From assembly GCF_020905295.1 (NCBI RefSeq), contig NZ_JAJJMM010000001.1, forward strand, positions 1,798,001 to 1,862,000: 64,000 bases of DNA, in the 5' to 3' direction. The notes under the pieces are model-generated. The model had not been told where the DNA came from. It was given only the letters and a program-made list of their open reading frames with translations, and ran no database searches. The position numbers were made by a program, and so were the translations under genes. Below are positions 1 through 8,252 of this stretch, in pieces. Origin of the DNA: Flavobacterium piscisymbiosum. Its GTDB lineage: Bacteria; Bacteroidota; Bacteroidia; Flavobacteriales; Flavobacteriaceae. Positions within the stretch are counted from its first letter, which is position 1, and every line of letters begins with the position of its first letter.

Positions 1-2
1 AT

Positions 3-578
3 GATTTTGAAGAAGTTCATTCCTCAAAACGTACGCTTATTTATGAGCAGGACCTTAAAAAAATTAGTGCCCTATCAACTCCAAATTCGTGTTTGGCAGT
101 TTTTAAAATTCCATCCGAAAATAAAATTATCAACTCAGGTTTGGTTTTAGCGCTTGACGATATTCGCGACCCCGGAAATCTGGGAACGATTTTGCGTCTT
201 TGTGACTGGTTTGGTATCAAACAAATTATTTGTTCTAAAGAAACTGTCGATATTTATAATCCAAAAGTAGTTCAGGCAACTATGGGGTCTATTGCCAGAG
301 TAAATGTGAATTATGTTGATTTGAAAAATTTTATTGCTGAAGCCAATGTTCCTGTTTTTGGAACTTTTATGGATGGCGAGAATATTTATCAATCTAATTT
401 GCCTCAAAGCGGAATCATTATCATGGGTAATGAAGCCAATGGAATATCATCAGAGATTGAAAAAATAGTTACAAGCCGACTCACAATTCCAAGATTTGGA
501 GAGCTGCAAAAAACCGAAAGTTTAAACGTAGCTACTGCGACAGCAATTATTCTTAGTGAGTTTAAACGAAATAGTTAG
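3..578 (+). CDS. TrmH/SpoU-family RNA methyltransferase (5' end outside window)
   Basis: The reading frame is open from the first bases of the window, so the start lies upstream and only the C-terminal about 190 residues are visible. The sequence has the SPOUT-fold motifs of TrmH/RlmB 2'-O-ribose methyltransferases: the LDDIRDPGNLGTILR motif 1 (key Asn and Arg), the IIMGNEANGIS motif 2, and the terminal IPRFGELQKTESLNVATA motif 3 that binds S-adenosylmethionine in a trefoil knot. The family methylates tRNA or 23S rRNA; the exact target cannot be told from this part. It converges on porT, with only 9 bp between the two stop codons. An internal ATG at 93 is not the true start because conserved-looking protein continues upstream of it. 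Confidence 0.9.
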   Translation, partial: DFEEVHSSKRTLIYEQDLKKISALSTPNSCLAVFKIPSENKIINSGLVLALDDIRDPGNLGTILRLCDWFGIKQIICSKETVDIYNPKVVQATMGSIARVNVNYVDLKNFIAEANVPVFGTFMDGENIYQSNLPQSGIIIMGNEANGISSEIEKIVTSRLTIPRFGELQKTESLNVATATAIILSEFKRNS

Positions 579-587
579 GTATTTGTT

Positions 588-1298
588 TTAATGAAAAGTA
601 AAATTAATTAAAATAGCCCTCGATTTCATAGAATCGATATTATCTGTCCATGGGCTTGGTCCTTTTGCAGGATTGTCGCGAATTAATTCATCTGTAATGC
701 CAAACATACCTCTTATAGAAGGTGAGAAGATAAAGTATTCAGAGAAAAAGTCAATTCCAAAACCTACTTCGTAAGCAGCGGTCCATTGTTTTACTCTGAA
801 TTTCCCTTCAAAATTATCATCTTTTGATTTTGCGTTGCTGGATAAATTCAATGTTGTAGACATTCCGCCAACAAGATATGGGCGAATGTTTCCTGTACGC
901 AGTGAAGAAAATTTTAATAATAATGGAAAGTGAATATAAGTACTGTTTACTTCTCGTAAATAATCTTTTTCTAAAGGTAAATTTGGATAATACAAATCAC
1001 GTTTGGTATAATACAAACCTGGCTCAAAACGCAAATTGATATATTCCTGTAGTCTTAAATCGGCTACAACACCTACATTAAAACCGGTAGTCTTTTTTAC
1101 CTGAATATCCGGACCGGGAGTTTTGTAGTCAAATTTAAAATCGAAACTATTAAAACCTAAATAATAACCAAAATACAGGCGTTGTTTTTGCCAGTTTTCA
1201 AGATTTATAATAGGATCCTTGCTAAACATACTTTTAGCAAATTGAGAATATCCGTTTGTCGTTAAGACTAATAAAAGTAAGACTACAGTTTTTTTCAT
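588..1298 (-). CDS. porT: PorT-like outer-membrane protein (type IX secretion)
   Basis: A 236-residue outer-membrane beta-barrel protein of the PorT/SprT type. In Bacteroidota PorT is a component of the type IX secretion system and spans the outer membrane. A signal peptide is clear (MKKTVVLLLLVLTTNGYSQ), followed by alternating aromatic/hydrophobic strands such as YFGYYLGFNSFDFKF and a C-terminal strand ending in F-H, typical of barrels. I chose the ATG at 1298 because the frame can be extended 21 residues upstream, but that extension would overlap ubiE and would lie before the signal peptide. The gene starts one base after the ubiE stop, so the two are likely co-transcribed. The identification rests on length, barrel pattern and the ubiE neighbour and was not tested by search. 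Confidence 0.75.
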   Translation of the reverse strand: MKKTVVLLLLVLTTNGYSQFAKSMFSKDPIINLENWQKQRLYFGYYLGFNSFDFKFDYKTPGPDIQVKKTTGFNVGVVADLRLQEYINLRFEPGLYYTKRDLYYPNLPLEKDYLREVNSTYIHFPLLLKFSSLRTGNIRPYLVGGMSTTLNLSSNAKSKDDNFEGKFRVKQWTAAYEVGFGIDFFSEYFIFSPSIRGMFGITDELIRDNPAKGPSPWTDNIDSMKSRAILINFTFH

Positions 1299-1299
1299 A

Positions 1300-2031
1300 C
1301 TATTTTTTAGATGCAGAATAAATGGTGGCAACCCCAAAAGTTTGAGGCATGGATACAACATCTATAAACCCAATTTTTCTTAAAATATTGTTTAAAGCTT
1401 CTCCATAAGGAAAAACTGCAGCAGATTCAGATAAATAACCATAAGCAGAATTGTCTTTAGAAAACAATTTACCAATGATAGGAAGTATATTTTTGCTGTA
1501 AAATTTATAACCTTGTTTATAAGGAGTTTTGTCAGGAACCGAAGTTTCCAGAATTACAAAAACACCATTAGGTTTTAGAACTCTTAAAATTTCAGCAAAA
1601 CCTTTTTCTAAATGTTCAAAATTTCTAACCCCAAAACCAACGGTTATAGCATCGAAATAATTGTCTTCAAAAGGAATTTTTTCAGAATCTCCCAAAACCA
1701 TATCAATTAAATTTGATAATCCTTTTTCTGCGATTTTCTTTTTCCCAACTTCCAGCATACCTGCAGAAATATCCAGACCAATTATTTTTTCGGCATTTGT
1801 TTGCGTCATCAAAATGGCAAGGTCTCCAGTTCCGGTTGCGATATCAAGAATAACTTTGGGTTTTTTATCCGAAACTATTTTTAATACTTTTTTTCTCCAT
1901 TTAATATCGATTCCAAATGAAATTACGCGATTCAAATTGTCGTAGTTCCCTGAGATGTTATCAAACATTTGGGCAACTTGCTCTTTTTTACCTAAAGAAG
2001 AGTCTTTATATGGGGTTATTTTTTCAGACAT
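1300..2031 (-). CDS. ubiE: Demethylmenaquinone methyltransferase
   Basis: A 243-residue class I SAM-dependent methyltransferase that carries out the final C-methylation in menaquinone synthesis (UbiE/MenG; COQ5 family). Visible motifs are the start [21 protein letters not shown], the SAM-binding [13 protein letters not shown] (motif I), GLDISAGML (acidic residue that binds the ribose), [24 protein letters not shown] (family signature) and LETSVP. The length matches the family. It is the first gene of the ubiE-porT pair; upstream there is no gene for nearly 600 bp. Flavobacteria use menaquinone as their respiratory quinone, so the MenG reaction is the likely one rather than ubiquinone synthesis. 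Confidence 0.95.
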   Translation of the reverse strand: MSEKITPYKDSSLGKKEQVAQMFDNISGNYDNLNRVISFGIDIKWRKKVLKIVSDKKPKVILDIATGTGDLAILMTQTNAEKIIGLDISAGMLEVGKKKIAEKGLSNLIDMVLGDSEKIPFEDNYFDAITVGFGVRNFEHLEKGFAEILRVLKPNGVFVILETSVPDKTPYKQGYKFYSKNILPIIGKLFSKDNSAYGYLSESAAVFPYGEALNNILRKIGFIDVVSMPQTFGVATIYSASKK

Positions 2032-2149
2032 TTTTTTTATTTACGCAAATATAATACAATCTGACTTAACTGTAATTGAGTTTTTGAATTTGTAAATTAA
2101 TTGTTTTAACTGTAGATGTTTAATTATTGTTTGATGTTGGATTCTGGCC

Positions 2150-2195
2150 ATCACCAAAAGTGGGTATTTTGCAAAAATCACCAAAAGTGGGTATT
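2150..2195. repeat. 19-bp direct repeat, two copies, 27-bp period
   Basis: The 19-mer ATCACCAAAAGTGGGTATT occurs at 2150-2168 and again at 2177-2195, separated by 8 bp. The copies are exact. They lie in the 587-bp gap between ubiE and folA. They could be paired protein-binding sites or the edge of a lost element; no function is assigned. Confidence 0.8.
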
Positions 2196-2262
2196 GTGGG
2201 ACGTGGATTTTATGACCAACTTTGCTACAGTTAAAAAGATAGAATTTTAATGATTGATTGAA

Positions 2263-2430
2263 TTAATGACTTGAATCAAATGAATATTTTTTTTGCACTG
2301 GTAATTTCATTTGTTCTTGTAAGTAGTTTTGAAAGTATTGTTCTTGGGGCCAATACTCTTTTAAAGTGCGAAATACGTTCTTAGGATTAAATTTGTTTTT
2401 GGAAATTTTAATTTTCTTGCCTTTAATATC
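2263..2430 (-). pseudogene. Possible C-terminal remnant of an unknown protein
   Basis: One minus-strand frame reads 55 codons without a stop, with protein-like composition including the phrases NPKNVFRTLKEYWPQEQYF and QNYLQEQMKLPVQ, and ends at a TAA at 2263. It lacks a start codon and is preceded directly by an in-frame stop at 2431, so it looks like the leftover tail of a decayed gene. I do not recognise the family. Apart from this, the direct repeat at 2150 and the terminator at 2581, nothing else is visible in the ubiE-folA gap. Confidence 0.3.
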
Positions 2431-2580
2431 TTAGTGGTATTTGTTATTAAAGGCTCTTTGAGATTCGTTCTCATTTAACATTAAATGTTATTCAGTTATT
2501 CAAATGTTTCTAACATTTGTGATTTTTTTTACCAAAACTATTACTCGAATGAGTCAGATTTAAAAATCAATCGTTTTTTA

Positions 2581-2611
2581 AAAAACATCCTTCACAAGAG
2601 GATGTTTTTTT
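2581..2611. terminator. Bidirectional rho-independent terminator
   Basis: An 11-bp stem AAAAACATCCT (2581-2591) pairs with AGGATGTTTTT (2599-2609) over a 7-nt loop, with T-runs on both strands. On the minus strand it lies just past the folA stop at 2619. Confidence 0.85.
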
Positions 2612-2618
2612 GTTTTTA

Positions 2619-3101
2619 TTACTTTCTAATGTATGTTTCGTACGTATAATCAAAAAGATGTTTATCATCTTTAAAGTTTTCTTCAGATTCTACCAGTTGC
2701 CACTCACTTTTGCTGATTTTTGGAAAAAAAGCATCTGCTTCAAAAGTATGATGCACTTTGGTGATCTCAATAATATCTGTATAAGGCAAGGCAAGATTAT
2801 AAATTTCGCCTCCGCCAATGATATACGAATCTTCGTTTTCGGGACAAGCGGCAATTGCTTTTTCGATACTGTCGACTACAATACAGCCTTCCGGATGATA
2901 ATCTTTTTGGCGTGTTATCACAATATGAACTCTGTTTGGGAGTGGTTTCGGGAAGCTTTCAAAAGTTTTTCTTCCCATAATAATATGATGATTCGTTGTA
3001 AGTGATTTGAATCTTTTAAAATCATTTGGTAAATGCCAAACTAATTCATTGTTTTTTCCAAGCTCGTTATTTTCGGCAACAGCCGCTATCATTATAATCA
3101 T
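2619..3101 (-). CDS. folA: Dihydrofolate reductase
   Basis: A 160-residue dihydrofolate reductase that makes tetrahydrofolate from dihydrofolate with NADPH. Motifs: IAAVAENNELGKNNELVWHL at the N-terminus (substrate loop and the conserved W), the acidic catalytic residue in LPNDFKRFK (about residue 27), IIMGRKTFESFP (NADPH-binding), PLPNRVHIVITR, and the glycine-rich SYIIGGGEIY. The length is normal. It lies in the same orientation and near thyA, whose reaction produces the dihydrofolate that this enzyme recycles. A terminator follows the gene at 2581-2611, and the next upstream gene (3115-3459) begins beyond only 13 bp, so the two may form one transcript. Confidence 0.96.
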   Translation of the reverse strand: MIIMIAAVAENNELGKNNELVWHLPNDFKRFKSLTTNHHIIMGRKTFESFPKPLPNRVHIVITRQKDYHPEGCIVVDSIEKAIAACPENEDSYIIGGGEIYNLALPYTDIIEITKVHHTFEADAFFPKISKSEWQLVESEENFKDDKHLFDYTYETYIRK

Positions 3102-3114
3102 AGCAATCTAGTAA

Positions 3115-3459
3115 CTAAATTTTATTTTCGGTATCCTCAATTATTCTGGATTCTAATTGACTAATTCTTTTTTGCTGTAAGCCAACAAGTCTGTCAATTT
3201 GTTCTCTTTCCCATTTTTTATTCATGAATCTGTCTGTAATGTACACCTTTATAAAGTGTAAAATAAAGATAAAGAACCATATCGTAATTCCCCAAACACA
3301 CCAGTTTTGATCTGTGTTAGCGCCAAAACCAAAAAATCTGTTGGCAATAAATAAAAATAAACTTCCTAGCAGAAAAAGTACAAAATGAAAGTATAAGATC
3401 TTTTTCTGTCTAAGTCTTCTTCGGGCATATTCGTATTGTTCGTGCGCTTCTTTTTCCAT
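3115..3459 (-). CDS. 2TM-domain membrane protein
   Basis: A 114-residue protein with the pattern of the small Bacteroidota 2TM domain: a charged N-terminus (EKEAHEQYEYARRRLRQKK), a first hydrophobic helix at about 21-40 (ILYFHFVLFLLGSLFLFIA), a short loop with Trp, a second helix at about 54-73 (WGITIWFFIFILHFIKVYI), and a charged, helical C-terminus rich in Arg, Lys and Glu that may form a coiled coil. Such domains are also found fused to regulators. No catalytic residue is seen. It is directly upstream of folA on the same strand (13-bp gap), suggesting one transcript, but no functional link is evident. Confidence 0.75.
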   Translation of the reverse strand: MEKEAHEQYEYARRRLRQKKILYFHFVLFLLGSLFLFIANRFFGFGANTDQNWCVWGITIWFFIFILHFIKVYITDRFMNKKWEREQIDRLVGLQQKRISQLESRIIEDTENKI

Positions 3460-3696
3460 AAGATATAAATGAGGTCATAAAGTTAAAATTTATTTTGTAA
3501 TCACCCTATTTAGATCTTGGAATATTTCTTTTAAAATGAGCTGAGAGTTTGAATTCCAAAATTTTATGCGGATTTAATTATTGATATGACTAAAAAAATA
3601 TTCGGTTTTTGATATTATCACAAATCGGCTGTGAAGGTATCGAAAGTTTATCTGAATTTATGTAATTTAGTCTATGAATCTAAAAACTAAATAGTT

Positions 3697-3993
3697 ATGT
3701 CTTTAAAGAAACAATTTATTAAAACGAAGCCGGTAGTTAAAGTTACATTTTCTATTGATGCTAAAGACGCAAGTTCGGCTGCGGTTGTTGGCGATTTTAA
3801 CAACTGGAATGTTGAGGAAGGAACTTTGAGTAAGTTAAAAAACGGTACTTTTAAAGCTACCTATGACTTGGTTAAAGATGCAATTTACGAGTTTAAGTAC
3901 GTAATTGACGGAAGTTATGTTAATGATCCTGAAGCAGATTCTTATAAATGGAATGATTTTGCAGGAAGTGAAAATAGTGTTTTAGTAGTATAA
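3697..3993 (+). CDS. Glycogen-binding (CBM48/isoamylase early-set) domain protein
   Basis: A 98-residue single-domain protein. The body matches the early-set carbohydrate-binding fold found in glycogen-branching enzymes and AMPK beta: KVTFSIDAKDASSAAVVGDFNNWN, LSKLKNGTFKATYDL, and YEFKYVIDGSYVNDPEAD followed by a terminal SVLVV strand. The conserved GDFNNWN and Y-F-KYVIDG residues contact sugar in known members. There is no catalytic domain and no signal peptide, so it is probably a cytoplasmic protein that binds alpha-glucan or regulates another enzyme. It stands alone on the plus strand between two minus-strand genes and is followed by the long hairpin at 4061-4110. Confidence 0.85.
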   Translation: MSLKKQFIKTKPVVKVTFSIDAKDASSAAVVGDFNNWNVEEGTLSKLKNGTFKATYDLVKDAIYEFKYVIDGSYVNDPEADSYKWNDFAGSENSVLVV

Positions 3994-4060
3994 AGTATAA
4001 AATCTTTAGAGAAAAAAAATACCACAGCGAACGCTAAGTCTACTCTTAGCTTAATGAAAA

Positions 4061-4110
4061 AAGAAAAGTTCGCAAAGCTTTGTATTGATCTAGCTTTGCG
4101 AACTTTTCTT
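4061..4110. terminator. Long perfect hairpin, probable bidirectional terminator
   Basis: A 19-bp perfect stem AAGAAAAGTTCGCAAAGCT (4061-4079) pairs with 4092-4110 over a 12-nt loop and is flanked by A- and T-rich tracts. It separates the convergent CBM48 gene and thyA. Its text (TTCGCAAAGC) resembles the AAAGACGC-type palindrome at 11824-11889, so it may be a repeat element acting as a terminator. Confidence 0.75.
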
Positions 4111-4187
4111 TTTGGATGATATTCTTAGGATAAAAATCTTTGCGTTCTTTGCGGTAAAAAAAAACATTAGGCTTTAAAACTAATAGT

Positions 4188-5039
4188 TTATACAGCAACA
4201 CTTCCTTTTATTCCCGCATGTGGTTCATAATCTAAAAGTGTAAAGTCATTATAATCAAAATCAAAAATGTTTTTAATCTCTGGATTTAAGATCATTTTTG
4301 GTAATGGTTTTGGCTCACGGGTCAATTGCAATTCTAATTGTTCGAAGTGATTGTTATAAATATGTGCGTCTCCAAAAGTGTGAATGAATTCTCCATATTC
4401 CAGATCACAAACCTGAGCAATCATCATCGTTAATAATGCGTAAGAAGCAATATTAAATGGAACTCCTAAAAATATATCAGCACTTCGCTGGTACAATTGG
4501 CAGGATAATTTTCCTTTTATCTCTCCTTTTTCAGGATCAGGACTGCTTACATAAAACTGAAAAAAAGCATGACATGGAGGTAAGGCTGCTTTATTGTTGG
4601 CAACATTTTCTTCAAATGACTTTTTTGTATCAGGTAAAACCGATGGATTCCATGCTGAAACCAACATTCTTCGGCTATTAGGGTTTGTTTTAAGTTCTGT
4701 AATCAATTCAGAGATCTGATCAATTTCTTCACTATTCCAATTACGCCATTGGTGTCCGTAAACAGGGCCTAAATCTCCATTAGAATCTGCCCAGGCATCC
4801 CAAATTTTCACCCCATTTTCCTGAAGATATTTTATATTGGTATCACCTTTTAAGAACCAAAGAAGTTCATAAATGATAGATTTTAAGTGTAATTTTTTGG
4901 TTGTTACCATTGGGAAACCTTCACTTAAATCAAAACGCATTTGGTAACCAAAAACACTTTTAGTTCCCGTTCCTGTTCTATCTCCTTTTTGACAACCGTT
5001 TTCTAAAACATGTTGTACTAAATCTAAGTATTGTTTCAT
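4188..5039 (-). CDS. thyA: Thymidylate synthase
   Basis: A 283-residue ThyA that methylates dUMP to dTMP with methylene-tetrahydrofolate. Motifs: [19 protein letters not shown] (phosphate-binding Arg and loop), [56 protein letters not shown], the catalytic Cys in [13 protein letters not shown], the [18 protein letters not shown] substrate site and GDAHIYNNH. The length exceeds that of the E. coli enzyme because of insertions before the catalytic Cys and after FYV ([12 protein letters not shown]). It ends in the typical VAV. With folA about 1 kb away it completes the dTMP-folate cycle. Confidence 0.97.
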   Translation of the reverse strand: MKQYLDLVQHVLENGCQKGDRTGTGTKSVFGYQMRFDLSEGFPMVTTKKLHLKSIIYELLWFLKGDTNIKYLQENGVKIWDAWADSNGDLGPVYGHQWRNWNSEEIDQISELITELKTNPNSRRMLVSAWNPSVLPDTKKSFEENVANNKAALPPCHAFFQFYVSSPDPEKGEIKGKLSCQLYQRSADIFLGVPFNIASYALLTMMIAQVCDLEYGEFIHTFGDAHIYNNHFEQLELQLTREPKPLPKMILNPEIKNIFDFDYNDFTLLDYEPHAGIKGSVAV

Positions 5040-5114
5040 TGTGGTTTATTCGGTTATTCGTTTAATTGTTTAATCGATTTAACGAATAAACAAATCAACG
5101 ATTAAACAATAATT

Positions 5115-5738
5115 TTATCTTTTAGAGATTTCGTCTCTAATTTTTGCTGCTTTTTCATAGTCTTCCTGAGAAACAGCCTGATCTAAAAGCTCATTTAGTT
5201 CCTGCAAACTATGTTTTGCGTAAACATCTCCGGATTGATTACTTTCTTCTTCACGACCAAAAGTTTCCGGATTAGAAAGCACATCATCAATTTCCTGAGA
5301 ACCCTGATCAGTTTCTGCAGTATTTGATTTTAAATAGATACCAGCTTTGTCTAAAATATTTTTATAAGTAAAAATCGGAGCATTGAAACGCAAGGCCAAT
5401 GCAATTGCATCAGAAGTTCTGGCGTCGATAATTTCTTCGATTTTATCTCTTTCACAAATTAAACTGGAGTAAAAAACACCATCGACAAGTTTATGAATAA
5501 TGACTTGTTTTACAACGATATCAAATCTTTCAGCGAAGTTTTTAAATAAATCGTGCGTTAGCGGGCGTGGAGGTTTAATTTCTTTTTCTAAGGCAATAGC
5601 AATCGATTGGGCTTCAAAAGCGCCAATAACTATTGGTAATTTTCGTTCGCCATCAACTTCATTCAAAATTAAGGCATAAGCGCCATTTTGAGTTTGACTG
5701 TATGAAATTCCTTTTATGGATAATTTTACTAGACTCAT
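5115..5738 (-). CDS. Bifunctional nuclease family protein (DUF151) with UVR domain
   Basis: A 207-residue protein. Residues 1-130 form a BFN/DUF151 domain: LSIKGISYSQTQNGAYALIL, a nearly invariant LPIVIGAFEAQSIAIALE, RPLTHDLFKN, and ARTSDAIALALRFNAPIFTYK. Members are reported to have DNase and RNase activity. After a low-complexity linker (EIDDVLSNPETFGREEE), the C-terminal about 32 residues form a UVR motif (LNELLDQAVSQEDYEKAAKI), a helical hairpin also found in UvrB/UvrC and McsA that mediates protein contacts. It is cytoplasmic, lies on the same strand as thyA, and is preceded on the minus strand by the etf terminator at 5834-5879. Confidence 0.9.
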   Translation of the reverse strand: MSLVKLSIKGISYSQTQNGAYALILNEVDGERKLPIVIGAFEAQSIAIALEKEIKPPRPLTHDLFKNFAERFDIVVKQVIIHKLVDGVFYSSLICERDKIEEIIDARTSDAIALALRFNAPIFTYKNILDKAGIYLKSNTAETDQGSQEIDDVLSNPETFGREEESNQSGDVYAKHSLQELNELLDQAVSQEDYEKAAKIRDEISKR

Positions 5739-5833
5739 ATATGTGGGTAAAAAAGGGCAATTATTGCCTCATTTTAGTACTTTTTTTGATTGAAAAATAA
5801 AGGTGCAATTTTAATCAAAAAATATGGAACAAA

Positions 5834-5879
5834 AAAGCCACCTAAAACAAAGATACGATTATCTTGTTTTTAGGCAGCT
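5834..5879 (-). terminator. Terminator of the etf genes
   Basis: On the minus strand GCTGCCTAAAAACAAGATA pairs with TATCTTTGTTTTAGGTGGC over a tetraloop (near-perfect), followed by a T-run at 5831-5836. It lies 25 bp past the etfA stop. Confidence 0.8.
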
Positions 5880-5903
5880 ATATTTTTATAGAGAATTTTT
5901 AAA

Positions 5904-6875
5904 TTAAGAATGTTGTGCTTTAAAAGCTTTTAATTTCTCAGTTAATTCCGGAACAATTGTAAAAGCGTCTCCAACGATACCATAATCGGCAACTTTAAAG
6001 AAAGGAGCTTCAGGATCGTTATTGATAACCAATTTTACTTTTGATGAGTTGATACCTGCAATATGCTGTATAGCACCAGAGATTCCTACTGCAATATATA
6101 AGTTAGTTGCAACTGGTTTTCCTGTTTGTCCAACGTGTTCGCTGTGAGGTCTCCATCCTAAATCAGAAACGGGTTTAGAACATGCTGTTGCAGCGCCTAA
6201 AACAGCTGCTAAATCTTCGATTAATCCCCAGTTTTCAGGACCTTTTAGTCCACGTCCTCCAGAAACTACGATATCAGCATCAGCAATAGATACTTTTCCG
6301 CTTACTTTTTCTACAGATTCTACTTTTACTCCAAAGTCATTGTCTCCAATTGAGGGATTAAAATCTTCTTCGGTCGCAGATCCTCCTGCACTTTCGAAAA
6401 TTCCGTAAGAGTTTTTAGCCAAGCCAAGAACTTTTACATCAGTATTGATTTCTGTAATGTTGAAAGCTTTGTTTGAGAAAGCATTTCTTTTTACCTGAAA
6501 AGGAGAAGTGCTAACTGGTAATCCGACAACATTTGATGCGAAACCGGCATTTAAAGCCACGGCAACTAATGATGAAAGATAAATACTGTCTGTAGTCGAA
6601 GAAAGTAAAACTACTTTTGTTCCTTCTTTTTCGGCAGCTTGTTTGATAACATCGGCGTAAGCCTTTGCTGTAAAACCATTTAATTTATCGTTGGTAACTT
6701 TTAATACTTTATCAACTCCGTATTTAGCTAATTCGCTAACGTCACTCGTGTTTACAGTTAAAGCTGTAACAGTTGTTCCTAGTGATTCTGCTACTTTTTT
6801 AGCGTAAGAAGCTAATTCAAAAGCAACTTTTTTAAATTTTCCTTCTGCAGATTCTGCATATATTAATATTGACAT
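5904..6875 (-). CDS. etfA: Electron transfer flavoprotein, alpha subunit
   Basis: A 323-residue EtfA/FixB. The N-terminal domain (MSILIYAESAEGKFKKVAFE) has the nucleotide-binding-like fold; the C-terminal FAD domain carries VSGGRGLKGPENW, the conserved AATACSKPVSDLGWRPHSEH with the FAD-contacting Arg, VGQTGKPVATNLYIAVGISG with GAIQH, and INNDPEAPFFKVADYGIVGDAF. With EtfB it carries electrons from acyl-CoA and other flavin dehydrogenases to the quinone pool. It lies downstream of etfB in the same direction; the 139-bp gap contains AT-rich tandem TTTTAGA repeats. A terminator follows at 5834-5879. Confidence 0.96.
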   Translation of the reverse strand: MSILIYAESAEGKFKKVAFELASYAKKVAESLGTTVTALTVNTSDVSELAKYGVDKVLKVTNDKLNGFTAKAYADVIKQAAEKEGTKVVLLSSTTDSIYLSSLVAVALNAGFASNVVGLPVSTSPFQVKRNAFSNKAFNITEINTDVKVLGLAKNSYGIFESAGGSATEEDFNPSIGDNDFGVKVESVEKVSGKVSIADADIVVSGGRGLKGPENWGLIEDLAAVLGAATACSKPVSDLGWRPHSEHVGQTGKPVATNLYIAVGISGAIQHIAGINSSKVKLVINNDPEAPFFKVADYGIVGDAFTIVPELTEKLKAFKAQHS

Positions 6876-7014
6876 GATAATTTTAGATTTTAGATTTTAG
6901 ATTTCAGATTTTTAAAATTGAATTCTAAAATGGTTGTTATTTTAAATTAACGATTTAAGTTGGTTTTAGATTTTGTATTGCCGTTCAGCAATCTAAAATC
7001 TAAACTCTACAATC
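6876..7014. repeat. AT-rich TTTTAGA-type repeats between etfB and etfA
   Basis: The gap holds repeated TTTTAGA/TTTAGAT words (about 6884-6912) and their inverted form AATCTAAAATCTAAA (about 6990-7005), so the ends can pair. Similar ATCTAAAATC words recur at 46320-46348. This looks like simple slippage-prone spacer DNA inside the etfB-etfA transcript. Confidence 0.55.
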
Positions 7015-7761
7015 TTAAATCACCTTTGCCTCGTTGTGTAATAAATTGATTAACTCATCTAAATTATCAGGAGAAATTAATTTTACTGCTGATTTTGGAG
7101 CTGGTTTTTCAAATTTTACCGCTTTTGTATTTACAGGAGCGTCAACCGGCTCAAGAATAGTAAGAGCTTTTGTTCTTGCTGTCATGATTCCTCTCATGTT
7201 CGGGATACGAAGATCTTTTTCTTCAACAAGACCTTTTTGACCACCAATGATTAGAGGTAAAGAAGTGCTTACTGTTTCTTTTCCTCCATCAATTTCACGA
7301 ACTGCTTTTACGTTGTTTCCGTCAACAGTGATAGCTGTACAAGAGTTTAAAAAGTTAGAACCTAAAATCCCTGCAATCATTCCAGGAACCATTCCTCCAT
7401 TATAATCAAGAGATTCTTTTCCTGCAATTACAAGATCATAACCTCCGTTTTTAATTACTTCAGCCAATTGTTTTGCAACAAAAAAACCATCAGTAGGGTT
7501 AGCATTTACACGAATAGCTTCATTTGCACCAATTGCTAAAGCTTTACGTAAAGTAGGCTCAGTATCTGGTCCTCCAACATTTACTACGGTTACAGTAGCG
7601 CCTTGTTGTTCCTGAAACCAAATGGCACGTGTCAAACCAAACTCGTCATTAGGATTAATTACATATTGAACACCGTTGGTATCGAATTCTGAGTCACCAT
7701 TGGAGAAGTTGATTTTTGAAGTAGTATCAGGCACGTGGCTGATGCAAACTAATATTTTCAT
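7015..7761 (-). CDS. etfB: Electron transfer flavoprotein, beta subunit
   Basis: A 248-residue EtfB. Motifs: MKILVCISHVPDT, YVINPNDEFGLTRAI (the N-DE-ALE region of the family), VTVVNVGGPDTEPTLRKALAIGANEAIRV, YDLVIAGKESLDYNGGMVPG (AMP-binding signature) and PLIIGGQKGLVEEKDLRIPNMRGIMTA, the recognition loop used to dock partner dehydrogenases. It binds AMP and stabilises the alpha subunit. It is the first gene of the etf pair, divergent from pdhB. A minus-strand TAnnTTTG box is present 34 bp upstream at 7795-7802. Confidence 0.96.
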   Translation of the reverse strand: MKILVCISHVPDTTSKINFSNGDSEFDTNGVQYVINPNDEFGLTRAIWFQEQQGATVTVVNVGGPDTEPTLRKALAIGANEAIRVNANPTDGFFVAKQLAEVIKNGGYDLVIAGKESLDYNGGMVPGMIAGILGSNFLNSCTAITVDGNNVKAVREIDGGKETVSTSLPLIIGGQKGLVEEKDLRIPNMRGIMTARTKALTILEPVDAPVNTKAVKFEKPAPKSAVKLISPDNLDELINLLHNEAKVI

Positions 7762-7794
7762 AAGTATATATTTTATATTTATAATATGCTTCTA

Positions 7795-7802
7795 CAAATT
7801 TA
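7795..7802 (-). promoter_or_regulatory. Putative etfBA promoter -7 box
   Basis: Minus-strand TAAATTTG (CAAATTTA on the plus strand) fits the flavobacterial TAnnTTTG consensus, 34 bp before the etfB start. No clear TTTG -33 box was seen. The rest of the 491-bp etfB-pdhB gap (7762-8252) shows no gene, RNA or repeat that I can support beyond this and the box at 8214. Confidence 0.5.
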
Positions 7803-8213
7803 GAAATTAAAATTGGAATAAAATACTATGCATGCATAATATTATTTAAAAACTATTACGATTTCGCAGATTCTGAAATTTAGAGGCCGTTTTGTTATAT
7901 CTAAAAATAAATAATGCAGTCATTTCGATTGATTCTTAGGAATTTTACAAATCCGGCAATCCGGGCAAGTGTTAAAATTAGACCAATATATACTACTTTT
8001 TTAGTTCTTACGTTTTAGTGAAAGAATTTTGTCAGATAAAAAATTAAACAAAAAGAGTTGAGTTTGTAGGATTAGCACTTTATTAAGGGAATAATGGCAA
8101 TTATATCGATTTCGTAAATGTCACAATAATTTTTAAAAAGTTAAAAGCGCAAGGTATAAGGAAGATCATGTGATTTTAAATCTAATTTATGCTTTTAAGT
8201 TATTTAAAATATT

Positions 8214-8221
8214 TATTTTTG
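8214..8221 (+). promoter_or_regulatory. Putative pdhB promoter -7 box
   Basis: TATTTTTG matches TAnnTTTG and lies 31 bp before the pdhB ATG, a suitable distance for a start site near 8228. No convincing -33 TTTG was found. Confidence 0.5.
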
Positions 8222-8252
8222 CTCTTCAGAAAATTCAACATACAATATAAAT

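Noticed and set aside
93..578. ATG at 93 as the start of the first gene
   Set aside because: The same frame is open back to the window edge with protein-like sequence, so the gene begins outside the window.
2610..3005. Plus-strand reading frame over folA
   Set aside because: It is an antisense shadow of the clear dihydrofolate reductase gene.
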